Assembly: GCA_902464175.1 (NCBI GenBank)
Contig: CABQHZ010000047.1
Span: 1-12,783 of the forward strand
DNA length: 12,783 bases
Reading direction: 5' to 3'
Origin: an uncultured Collinsella sp.
GTDB taxonomy: Bacteria; Actinomycetota; Coriobacteriia; Coriobacteriales; Coriobacteriaceae
The notes below the pieces were generated by a model, which saw nothing but the letters and a program-made list of their open reading frames with translations, had not been told where the DNA came from and ran no database searches. This document shows, piece by piece, positions 1 to 6,286 of the stretch; position 1 is the stretch's first letter; the number at the start of each line of letters is the position of its first letter. Both the position numbers and the translations under genes were made by a program.

Positions 1-458
1 CCGACCCGAGCGCCGGCAAGGTATTCATCAGCGTGTGCGACCGCGACAAGCGCCACATCCTTTCGGTCGCGCGTATCCTGCGTTACCTGGGCTTTGACAT
101 CTGCTCCACCGAGGGTACGGCGCGCGTGCTGCGTGGAGGCAACGTGACGTGCGAGATCGTGGAGAAGATTAGCGGCCCGCACGACGGCGAGCGCCCCAAC
201 ATCGGCGACCTCATCGCCGATGGCAAGATCGCGGTGATCATCAACACGCCGTACGGTCCGGGCTCGCGCGGCGACGGCTATCTGCTGCGCACCGAGGCGG
301 TGCGACGCGGTGTGACCTGCGTGACCGCGATGTCTGCCGCCAACACGTATGTGAGTGCCATCGAGGCGGTGCGCGAGGACCAGCAGGGTCACGGCAGCGC
401 CAACGACATGGGCATGGACGTCATCGCCCTGCAGGACCTGCCGCAGCACACGGTGTAA
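1..458 (+). CDS. carB: Carbamoyl-phosphate synthase large subunit, C-terminal end (partial)
   Basis: The frame is open from base 3 and ends at TAA 456-458, giving about 151 residues; the start lies outside the window. The visible part is the C-terminal MGS-like allosteric domain of CarB. It opens with a beta strand (GKVFISVCDRDK), continues with the ARILRYLGFDICSTEGTAR segment and has the INTPYGPGSRGDGYLLR ligand loop typical of this domain. CarB joins bicarbonate, ammonia (from CarA glutaminase) and two ATP to make carbamoyl phosphate for pyrimidines and arginine. In the family this domain binds UMP, IMP or ornithine. The gene is probably the last of its operon, because a strong intrinsic terminator lies 170 bases downstream. 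No damage is visible. The identification is firm; which effector it senses cannot be told from the sequence. Confidence 0.93.
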   Translation, partial: DPSAGKVFISVCDRDKRHILSVARILRYLGFDICSTEGTARVLRGGNVTCEIVEKISGPHDGERPNIGDLIADGKIAVIINTPYGPGSRGDGYLLRTEAVRRGVTCVTAMSAANTYVSAIEAVREDQQGHGSANDMGMDVIALQDLPQHTV

Positions 459-470
459 TGTGACCTGGTC

Positions 471-555
471 GGCCGGGGCGGCAGCCGGACACTTTCTCTC
501 GGAAACTGGGCTTCGCGAAGTTTTCCGAGAGAAAGGACCGCCTCCCGCCCCGGCC
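471..555. repeat. Long imperfect palindrome A after carB
   Basis: An 85-base inverted repeat begins 13 bases after the carB stop. The outer arms pair over 11 bp (471-481 with 545-555, GC only). After an internal loop, the inner arms pair perfectly over 14 bp (492-505 with 522-535, CTTTCTCTCGGAAA and its complement). The apex at 511-520 is itself palindromic (CTTCGCGAAG). No T-run follows either side, so it is not a standard terminator. It shares its layout and the GCGAAG core with the repeat at 715-800. It is probably a dispersed intergenic palindrome; its function is unknown. Confidence 0.8.
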
Positions 556-625
556 TGCGGTGACTTGGCTGCACCGTGTGCTGCCGAAGGGACTTTGCGC
601 GATGACTAGGGCTGAATAAAAAGTG

Positions 626-670
626 AGCGTGGGATCCACCGTTCGTTCGAACGGCGGATCCCACGCTTTT
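626..670 (+). terminator. Rho-independent terminator of carB
   Basis: A 12-bp stem (AGCGTGGGATCC 626-637 with 656-667) continues, after one A/C mismatch, into a further 7 bp (639-645 with 648-654) and is followed by TTTT at 667-670. An A-run at 618-622 lies on the other side, so it could act weakly on the opposite strand. It closes the carB transcript before purE. Confidence 0.85.
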
Positions 671-714
671 ATTGCAGCCAACGTACGTCATAGCAATCCC
701 CGGTAGGTCGCAGG

Positions 715-800
715 GCGCTTCGCGGGCGGGCCAGGCTTTATCTGAACGACTTTGCGAAGCAACCGGAGTGAAGATAAAGCCTGGCCCGCCCGCGAAGCGC
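715..800. repeat. Perfect 29-bp inverted repeat B upstream of purE
   Basis: Bases 715-743 are the exact reverse complement of 772-800, with a 28-base middle (744-771). The arms are GC-rich at the base (CGCGGGCGGGCCAGG) and AT-rich near the loop (CTTTATCT with AGATAAAG). The middle contains GCGAAG (754-759), as the palindrome at 471-555 does. No T-run follows. It ends 28 bases before a possible purE -10 box. It could be a repeat-family member, an mRNA-end stabiliser or part of a longer purE leader; the sequence does not decide between these. Confidence 0.85.
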
Positions 801-827
801 CACAAAGACCGCAGGGACGGGAGCAGC

Positions 828-833
828 TATACT
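828..833 (+). promoter_or_regulatory. Possible -10 box for purE
   Basis: TATACT at 828-833 matches TATAAT at five of six bases and lies 64 bases before the purE ribosome binding site region ends. No good -35 box is seen 16-18 bases upstream (AAGACC or AAAGAC). A small inverted repeat (ACTACT 831-836, AGTAGT 840-845, three-base loop) overlaps the expected transcription start and could be an operator or a chance hairpin. Support is weak. Confidence 0.3.
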
Positions 834-881
834 ACTCTCAGTAGTTAAGGGTCGCGGATTCGCCGCGTCGCCGCTCTCAAC

Positions 882-887
882 AGGAGG
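882..887 (+). promoter_or_regulatory. Ribosome binding site that sets the purE start
   Basis: AGGAGG at 882-887 is a full match to the anti-Shine-Dalgarno sequence. It lies only three bases before ATG 891 but nine bases before the in-frame ATG 897. The second spacing is the normal one, so translation most likely begins at 897. Confidence 0.7.
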
Positions 888-896
888 TCTATGTTT

Positions 897-1361
897 ATGG
901 CAGATCAAAAGCCGGTTGTCGGGATCATCATGGGTTCCAAGTCCGATCTGGGCGTTATGGAAGGCTGCACCGCCGAGCTCGAGGCACTGGGTGTGCCCTA
1001 TGAGCTCGTCATTGCGAGCGCGCACCGCACGCCGGCGAAGGTCCACGAGTGGGCTTCGACTGCCGCCGATCGCGGTATCAAAGTGATTATCGCCGCCGCC
1101 GGCAAGGCCGCCCACTTGGGTGGTGTCGTGGCTGCCTTTACGCCGCTGCCGGTTATCGGCGTGCCTATGAAGACGAGTGACCTGGGCGGTATGGATTCGC
1201 TGCTGTCGATGGTGCAGATGCCTTCGGGCGTGCCCGTGGCCTGCGTTGCCATCAACGGTGCCAAGAACGCCGCCATCTATGCCACACAGATTCTGGGTGC
1301 TTGCGACCCCGAGTACCGCAAGGTTATCGAGAAGATGAAGCAGGAGATGGCTGACGCCTAA
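897..1361 (+). CDS. purE: N5-carboxyaminoimidazole ribonucleotide mutase (PurE)
   Basis: This 154-residue cytosolic enzyme moves the carboxyl group of N5-CAIR to make CAIR, the sixth step of IMP synthesis. The family signatures are in place: GSKSD at residues 13-17 (nucleotide and phosphate binding), SAHRTP at 41-46 with the catalytic His 43, and AGKAAHLGG at 68-76. The SAHRTP wording and the length fit class I PurE, which works with the ATP-dependent PurK. No purK lies in the window, so it should be elsewhere if class I is right; class II AIR carboxylase is the alternative. The start at 897 is preferred over ATG 891 on ribosome-binding-site spacing, the difference being two residues. It is probably the first gene of a unit with the sortase, 35 bases downstream, and the MoaE-like gene. 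Confidence 0.95.
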   Translation: MADQKPVVGIIMGSKSDLGVMEGCTAELEALGVPYELVIASAHRTPAKVHEWASTAADRGIKVIIAAAGKAAHLGGVVAAFTPLPVIGVPMKTSDLGGMDSLLSMVQMPSGVPVACVAINGAKNAAIYATQILGACDPEYRKVIEKMKQEMADA

Positions 1362-1396
1362 GCGTTCCGCCGTTTCACCGCAGTATAAGGAGAGCC

Positions 1397-2395
1397 ATGT
1401 CCGATTATCAGGGAAAACGATTCAAGGCTTCTCAGATTCCCGATCCGTCGAAGCCGGGTGCTGCCCGTGCGGCACAGCAGGGTCGGACATCCTCTCCTCA
1501 GCAGCCGCGCGCGCCGCGCCCCGTGACACCGGCGACGCATCGTCGACAGGACGCGCCGGCCGCATATCGTCCTTCGTCTTATAGCTCCGCTAAGAAGCCG
1601 CCCCGGTCTTCATCGCATGCCGCGCCGTCGGATTGCACCGAGCCGCCGCGCAAAAAGCGCCGCTCCATTATTCCCATTCTGCTCATCATCATCGGTATCG
1701 GTCTGATTGTCGCCGCCGCCGCTATTTTTATTAATGCCCAGATTGGCTATAAGCAGGCGAGCGATTCGTATCAGAAAATCGAGAAGCAATATGTAAGCGA
1801 TAAGGACGCCAGCGGCGTGCCGATTATCGACTTTGATGCGCTTGCTCAGACGAACCCCGAGATTGTGGGTTGGATTTACGTGCCGGGAACCAACATCAAC
1901 TATCCCGTGGTGCAGACCAACAACAACTCCAAATACCTCAACACGCTGTTCGACGGAACGGCTAACGCGTCCGGTGCCATTTTCCTGGATAGCGATGACA
2001 CCGCGCCGGGAATGGTCGACCAGCAGACCACGATCTACGGCCACCATATGAACGATGGGTCGATGTTCAACGTGATTTCGGACACCACTGATCAGGCGAC
2101 GTTCGATAGCATCGAGTTTGTGTATTACATCACACGGGATGCTACGTATAAGCTGCGACCACTGGCGACCAAAGTTGTCGAGGACACGTATGCCAAGGCG
2201 CGCACGCCCAATTTTGAGGGCGATGACGGGCTCAAGAACTACCTGTCCGAGATGCTCGACGGTGCCTCTGCCGTGGCGAGTGATGCCACCGATCGTGCCG
2301 CTTCGGCAACCAAGGTTGTAACGCTCGTGACCTGCCGTTCACTGTCGCTGAGCAACACGCGCGCCGTCATGGTGCTCACGCCCGTTGATGAATAA
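1397..2395 (+). CDS. Class B sortase (membrane-anchored cysteine transpeptidase)
   Basis: The protein has 332 residues. Residues 1-90 are a basic, Pro/Ser/Gln-rich tail that should lie in the cytoplasm and ends in the stop-transfer cluster RKKRR. One transmembrane helix follows at about 91-112, and the extracellular catalytic domain runs from about 143 to 330. The sortase B core is clear: NPEIVGWIYVPGTNINYPVV, then IYGHHMNDGSMF with catalytic His 216, then TLVTC with nucleophile Cys 313, and Arg 322 nine residues later. Sortases cleave a C-terminal sorting signal and attach the protein to the cell wall or to a pilin. No LPXTG- or NPQTN-like substrate and no pilin gene is in the window, so its target is unknown. 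AAGGAG at 1387-1392 sets the start. The 90-residue cytoplasmic tail is long for class B enzymes, which usually begin close to the membrane helix. Class is assigned from wording, not from alignment. Confidence 0.9.
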   Translation: MSDYQGKRFKASQIPDPSKPGAARAAQQGRTSSPQQPRAPRPVTPATHRRQDAPAAYRPSSYSSAKKPPRSSSHAAPSDCTEPPRKKRRSIIPILLIIIGIGLIVAAAAIFINAQIGYKQASDSYQKIEKQYVSDKDASGVPIIDFDALAQTNPEIVGWIYVPGTNINYPVVQTNNNSKYLNTLFDGTANASGAIFLDSDDTAPGMVDQQTTIYGHHMNDGSMFNVISDTTDQATFDSIEFVYYITRDATYKLRPLATKVVEDTYAKARTPNFEGDDGLKNYLSEMLDGASAVASDATDRAASATKVVTLVTCRSLSLSNTRAVMVLTPVDE

Positions 2396-2437
2396 ATTGC
2401 CCGAGAGTAGCTAATTTGGGACGGTAAGGGAGAAACG

Positions 2438-2854
2438 ATGCTTGAGAGTGGCAAATTGATGCCTTCGATTGATGCTTGGCTGCGCGAGGCCAAGGCCGAT
2501 GCTTCGGCGGCAGGCTGCGGGATGTATCTGACGCATAACGGTGTGGTGCGTGCGACGCCCAAGGCCGAGGTGCGCGGAGTCGAGACCGATGGCGTGGCAC
2601 CAGGCCACAGGGTGGGCGGCATGGTCTTTGACTACGACGCCGAAAAGGTACGGTCTGCTATCGGGGCCACGCGCGCGATGCCGGGTATCGGCTATGTGCG
2701 CGTGTGGCTGGCAAGCGGCGAGCTTGCCGTAGGTGACGACATCATGCTCGTGCTTATCGGCGGGGACATTCGCCCGCACGTGGTCGATGCACTGCAGGCG
2801 CTCGTTGGCACCATCAAGAACGAATGCGTGAGTGAGGTCGAGCGCGAGGCATAG
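2438..2854 (+). CDS. MoaE-like protein (degenerate molybdopterin synthase large-subunit family)
   Basis: This is a 138-residue soluble protein. Its layout follows MoaE: the GMYLTHNGVVR segment (28-38) matches the family's GAVVTFVGTVR strand, and the stretch VRVWLASGELAVGDDIMLVL (87-106) matches the strand before the active site. A helix ending in TIKNECVSEVE (125-135) matches the family's LK..VPIWKKE. True MoaE transfers sulfur from MoaD to precursor Z to make molybdopterin. Here Lys 127 may match the catalytic lysine, but the second lysine and the Trp of the IWK motif appear replaced, as does the HR pair before the helix. No moaA, moaC, moaD or mobA is nearby. It may therefore be a repurposed relative rather than a working synthase subunit. 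AAGGGAG before ATG 2438 supports the start. It is the last gene of the purE unit. Confidence 0.65.
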   Translation: MLESGKLMPSIDAWLREAKADASAAGCGMYLTHNGVVRATPKAEVRGVETDGVAPGHRVGGMVFDYDAEKVRSAIGATRAMPGIGYVRVWLASGELAVGDDIMLVLIGGDIRPHVVDALQALVGTIKNECVSEVEREA

Positions 2855-2884
2855 AGGATTGCGTCGATAGAAGGATCGTTTATA

Positions 2885-2923
2885 AAAATGCCCACCGGTA
2901 CGTGTGATACCGGCGGGCATTTT
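2885..2923. terminator. Bidirectional terminator between convergent genes
   Basis: AAAATGCCC-A-CCGGTA (2885-2900) pairs with TACCGG-C-GGGCATTTT (2908-2923) around a seven-base loop, with one A/C mismatch. T-rich bases follow on the + strand, and the A-run at 2885-2888 gives a T-run on the - strand. It sits between the MoaE-like gene (+) and the membrane protein (-), 22 bases from the stop of the latter, and should end both transcripts. Confidence 0.9.
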
Positions 2924-2944
2924 GCGTTTTGGGCGCGGTGAGCG

Positions 2945-4174
2945 CTACACGCGCGTCGCATCCTTGGGGCTCATGGTCATGCTCTGGAAGCGGTTCTCCA
3001 TGTAGTCGTTATCGAAATACTTGCCGTAGAACTGCGCGACGGGAATATCCGGCTCTGTGCCGTTGACGCGCTGGTACCAGTAGTCGAGCGACTGCAGCGT
3101 CATGACGCCGTCGACCAGCATAATGACGGTAAAGATGACGGTAGCCGAGTAGCGACTCTTCCACGGAATCATGTTGATGAGCTTGAGCAGCCTCGGCAGC
3201 AGCAGCTTGATCCAGATAAGGCCACCCAGGCCCCACAGGCAGGCAAAGCCCGTGCAGGTGCGTCCGCCCGTAAGGACGGCGAGTGGGTCGGGCATGCCAA
3301 ACAGCTTCATGTGCGAGTAGCTCCACGAGACCACGCCAAATGAGGTCTGCATAAACCAGCCCACGAACACCTCAAAGCTCGCGCCGAGCACAGCGCTTAC
3401 CAGGAAAATGATGATGGGGTTCTTTTTATAGAAGCGGTTGAGCACCATGGTCATGAGTACGGCGCCAAAGCCATAGATGGGGCTGAAGGGACCAAACAGC
3501 ATGCCGGCGCGGTTCTGGTAGACGCCCGGATCATCGACTGTCATATGCCAGATGTCCTCGGCGATCAGGCCGAGCACGCAGCAGACGAAGAATACCCAGA
3601 ACAGGTTGAAGTAGTTGAGCTTGATGTAGCCCTCGCCGGTTTCATCGCGGCCGAGCATGCCCTCCGCCGCGGCGTCGCGGTCGAGCATCTCCTGCAGGCG
3701 GCGCTGCAGTTCGCGCTCCTGGCGCAGCGTGGGGTCGACGGTTGCCGAAAGCGCGATGAGGATGCCGAGCTGAATGGCAGGGCGCAGCAAGAAGGGCCCG
3801 ATGCCCTGGAGCATCACATCGACCAAAAGCTCGACGACGGTGAATGCAATAAGGATGTAGGACAGGCGGGCGGCGTTGCGGCGCTGGTTCTTGATAAGGT
3901 CCAGGCCAAAGATGATTAGGATGACGGCACTTGCCGCAGAGAGCATGATGCCGGCGACGATGAGTCCAACCGAGACCAGCATATTGTCGCCGAGCTTTTC
4001 GGCGGCGTTGCCGTTGATGAGCGCGGTGATGACCTGCCACATAAAGGCGGCGACCGACGGGAGTGTGCCCACGCCGGACAGGATGCACAGGACGGCGTAC
4101 ACCTTAATGATGAGCGGGATCTTCTTGACCTCCGTGGCGCTGGGGACGCTGGGGTCGAGTTCGTTTCGATCCAT
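2945..4174 (-). CDS. Multi-pass membrane protein with C-terminal CmpB-type (putative ABC transporter type IV) domain
   Basis: The protein has 409 residues and two parts. The N-terminal part has four hydrophobic segments (about 20-47, 65-95, 104-122 and 127-144). A charged, probably helical cytoplasmic linker follows (147-182, rich in Arg and Glu). The C-terminal part (about 187-400) carries four or five more membrane segments. It has the family wording of Pfam ABC_trans_CmpB: a Glu after the first helix (LIAEDIW), RAGMLFGPFSPIYGFGAVL at 222-240, ASFEVFVGWFM, and SWSY. This family is labelled a putative permease by name only; no transport has been shown to my knowledge, and no ATPase gene is adjacent. 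GAGAAAGG upstream of ATG 4174 (on the - strand) supports the start. It is transcribed alone from its own promoter (4201-4229) and ends at the shared terminator. The family call is fairly safe; the function is unknown. Confidence 0.8.
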   Translation of the reverse strand: MDRNELDPSVPSATEVKKIPLIIKVYAVLCILSGVGTLPSVAAFMWQVITALINGNAAEKLGDNMLVSVGLIVAGIMLSAASAVILIIFGLDLIKNQRRNAARLSYILIAFTVVELLVDVMLQGIGPFLLRPAIQLGILIALSATVDPTLRQERELQRRLQEMLDRDAAAEGMLGRDETGEGYIKLNYFNLFWVFFVCCVLGLIAEDIWHMTVDDPGVYQNRAGMLFGPFSPIYGFGAVLMTMVLNRFYKKNPIIIFLVSAVLGASFEVFVGWFMQTSFGVVSWSYSHMKLFGMPDPLAVLTGGRTCTGFACLWGLGGLIWIKLLLPRLLKLINMIPWKSRYSATVIFTVIMLVDGVMTLQSLDYWYQRVNGTEPDIPVAQFYGKYFDNDYMENRFQSMTMSPKDATRV

Positions 4175-4200
4175 ACAGAACCTTTCTCGCTTTGTTGTAG

Positions 4201-4229
4201 GTTATAAGGATACGCCGCCGACCTGCCAA
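4201..4229 (-). promoter_or_regulatory. Sigma-70-type promoter of the CmpB-domain gene
   Basis: On the - strand, TTGGCA (4229-4224) and TATAAC (4206-4201) are each one base from consensus and are separated by exactly 17 bases. Transcription would start near 4194, about 20 bases before the start codon. This is the best promoter match in the window. Confidence 0.75.
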
Positions 4230-4411
4230 AAGACAGGACGAACGTCCCAATTGCAACTTTGTAATCCCCAACGGTGGACGCGGCGGCCATCTGGGGCGCG
4301 GGCGTTTGCACTGGACGGACCGATAAAAAGTTTGGCCGCAAAACGGATTATTAGCTCGGTGGGCTTTTAAAAAGCGCTGCTCATGCGCTGGGGAGCGCGT
4401 CGCGCCGTGCG

Positions 4412-4417
4412 TATAAT
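4412..4417 (+). promoter_or_regulatory. -10 box of the purF promoter
   Basis: A perfect TATAAT lies at 4412-4417, 42 bases before the purF start. The base run 17 bases upstream (TGGGGA, 4389-4394) is a poor -35 box, so the promoter may need an activator or be of a -10-dominated type. The region 4207-4411 between the divergent promoters holds no gene. I saw only weak inverted repeats in it, such as AGCGC 4373-4377 with GCGCT 4385-4389, and no recognisable riboswitch. Confidence 0.5.
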
Positions 4418-4458
4418 AAGGCGGGTAACGCCAAAATACGAGGCTCTGAGGGGATGCC

Positions 4459-6129
4459 ATGTCTCAAGAAACCATCCGCGCGGCCGAGCGTGCCGCGGGA
4501 CAGGTGAACGCCATGTCGACGTATGATCCGGACTCCGACCAGCTGCATGAGGAATGCGGCGTTTTTGGTGTCTGGGCGCCCGATCGCGACGTGGCTCGAC
4601 TGACGTACTTTGGCCTGCGTGCACTGCAGCACCGTGGCCAAGAATCGGCGGGAATCGCCGTGGGTGACGGCGGTACGGTTATGGTCCGCAAGGATCTGGG
4701 CCTGCTCGACCGCGTGTTCTCTAATGCCGACCTGTCGACGCTCTCCGGTCAGCTGGCCGTGGGTCATGTGCGCTACGGCACCGCCGGCGCCAAGAGCTGG
4801 GAAGCCTCTCAGCCGCACCTCTCTACCATCAATAGCGTCATTATCGCGCTCGCGCACAACGGCACCCTCGTCAACACCGACGAGCTGCGCCGTCAGCTGA
4901 TCGAGCTGGGCGTGCCGTTCCTCTCCAACTCGGATTCCGAGGTCGCGACCAAACTCATCGGCTACTTTACCCAGCGTACGGGCCATCTGCGCGAGGGCAT
5001 TCGCAAGACCATGGAGCTCGTGCGCGGCGGCTATGCCATGACGCTCATCAACGAGCAGGCGCTCTACGCTTTCCGCGATCCGCACGGCATTCGCCCGCTC
5101 GTGTTGGGCAAACTGGTGGACGAGGGCCTGGACCAGGCCGATGCCGCATCCGTTTCGCAGCTGCCGTCGCAGGACGGCGCCGCGACGGTCGACGTTGCCA
5201 CCCATGTCACCCGCGCCGGCGGCTGGGTCGTCGCCTCCGAGACTTGTGCGCTCGACATTGTGGGTGCCGAGTACGTCCGCGACGTCCGTCCCGGTGAGAT
5301 TTTGCGCATCAGCGCCGAGGGCCTTGTGTCCGAGCAGGGCGTGCCTGCCGCCGAAGAGCCTGCTAACTGCATCTTTGAGCAGGTCTACTTCGCTCGCCCC
5401 GATTCCATCATGAACGGCAAGAGCGTCTACGCCTGCCGTTATGACATGGGTCGTCAGCTGGCACATGAGGAGCCCGTCGAGGCCGACCTGGTCATCGGCG
5501 TGCCCGACTCCGGCCTGCCGCCCGCGGAGGGCTATTCGCACGAGAGCGGTATTCCCTTTGGCGAGGGCCTTATCAAGAACCGCTACGTGGGCCGTACGTT
5601 TATCGAGCCTACGCAGGAGCTGCGTGCCATGGGCGTGCGTATGAAACTCAACCCGCTGCGTGACAACATCGAGGGCAAGCGCCTGGTCGTCATCGACGAC
5701 TCCATTGTGCGCGGCACCACCATGGTGCAGCTCGTCAAGATGCTGCGCAACGCCGGCGCCAAGGAGATTCATATCCGCATCAACTCGCCCGAGGTCATCT
5801 GGCCGTGCTTCTACGGTATCGATACCGACGTGCAGTCGCAGCTCATCAGCGCCAACAAGACGGTCGACGAGATCTGCGAGTACATCGGCGCCGATTCGCT
5901 GGCCTTCCTTTCGGTCGAGGGCCTGCTTAAGGTCATGCCCAAGGGCGGTTACTGCGATGCGTGCTTTACCGGCCGCTACCCCGTGGCGATTCCCGAGAGC
6001 TTTGGCCGCGACAAGTTTATGGAGGGCTTTAAGCCCCGCAACCTGGACAAGCCGCTGCACTTTGACGACGACGCCGTGGTCGAGAAATACGACGACCGCA
6101 GCTGGGAAGAGGAGCACGGCGAGGCCTAA
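4459..6129 (+). CDS. purF: Amidophosphoribosyltransferase (PurF)
   Basis: PurF commits PRPP to purine synthesis: it takes ammonia from glutamine and makes 5-phosphoribosylamine. The 556-residue protein has an N-terminal Ntn glutaminase domain and a C-terminal phosphoribosyltransferase domain. Cys 33 in HEECGVFGVW is the nucleophile, so 32 residues must be removed to expose it. The glutaminase part shows RGQESAGI, GHVRYGT, LAHNGTLVN and SDSEV. The PRPP loop VIDDSIVRGTT lies at about 411-421. Four cysteines in family positions (304, 450, 499 and 502, the last two as YCDACF) indicate the [4Fe-4S] cluster of the Bacillus subtilis type. At about 500 residues the family is somewhat shorter. GAGGGGA (4448-4454) precedes ATG 4459. 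ATG 4513 (residue 19), with AGGTG upstream, is a possible alternative start that would leave a 14-residue propeptide. It is the first gene of purF-purM-purN. Confidence 0.96.
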   Translation: MSQETIRAAERAAGQVNAMSTYDPDSDQLHEECGVFGVWAPDRDVARLTYFGLRALQHRGQESAGIAVGDGGTVMVRKDLGLLDRVFSNADLSTLSGQLAVGHVRYGTAGAKSWEASQPHLSTINSVIIALAHNGTLVNTDELRRQLIELGVPFLSNSDSEVATKLIGYFTQRTGHLREGIRKTMELVRGGYAMTLINEQALYAFRDPHGIRPLVLGKLVDEGLDQADAASVSQLPSQDGAATVDVATHVTRAGGWVVASETCALDIVGAEYVRDVRPGEILRISAEGLVSEQGVPAAEEPANCIFEQVYFARPDSIMNGKSVYACRYDMGRQLAHEEPVEADLVIGVPDSGLPPAEGYSHESGIPFGEGLIKNRYVGRTFIEPTQELRAMGVRMKLNPLRDNIEGKRLVVIDDSIVRGTTMVQLVKMLRNAGAKEIHIRINSPEVIWPCFYGIDTDVQSQLISANKTVDEICEYIGADSLAFLSVEGLLKVMPKGGYCDACFTGRYPVAIPESFGRDKFMEGFKPRNLDKPLHFDDDAVVEKYDDRSWEEEHGEA

Positions 6130-6217
6130 AACCTGCCATATGGGGACAGGTTTATTTTGGTGGGTTTTACCTGCTGTTTTGTTGATATGACGGCGTGTGC
6201 TGTTATGGCACACGCCG
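6129..6217. repeat. Two hairpins and a GGGGACAG motif between purF and purM
   Basis: AAACCTG (6129-6135) pairs with CAGGTTT (6147-6153) and is followed by a T-rich run (6151-6158), resembling a weak terminator that begins at the purF stop codon. The CAGGT of its right arm (6147-6151) could instead pair with ACCTG at 6169-6173, so the two folds exclude each other. A separate perfect 10-bp stem (CGGCGTGTGC 6191-6200 with 6208-6217, seven-base loop) lies 69 bases before purM and lacks a T-run. The left part carries TGGGGACAGG (6141-6150), a motif seen again at 8709 and 10638. Purine-dependent attenuation is possible but only inferred. Confidence 0.55.
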
Positions 6218-6286
6218 AAATGAACGCAAATATGAGCACCGTTTGGCGCCCGCGCGGCGCCACGGTAGTGGGAGAGGAAGGCTCAG

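Noticed and set aside
471..800. Reading the two palindromes as CRISPR repeats or an insertion sequence
   Set aside because: There are only two copies, they are not identical direct repeats, there are no regular spacers, and no cas or transposase gene is nearby.
389..805. A 138-residue - strand frame across the carB-purE gap
   Set aside because: It crosses carB, both palindromes and the terminator; its sequence is built from repeat arms and has no plausible domain or ribosome binding site.
801..896. A possible purine riboswitch before purE
   Set aside because: I could not find the conserved junction and loop-loop features of the purine aptamer, only a long palindrome and a short hairpin.
4381..6213. 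A 610-residue open frame on the - strand opposite purF
   Set aside because: It is a shadow of purF produced by GC-ended codons. The predicted protein has a biased composition rich in His, Arg, Val and Ala with no recognisable domain, and it runs through the purF promoter.
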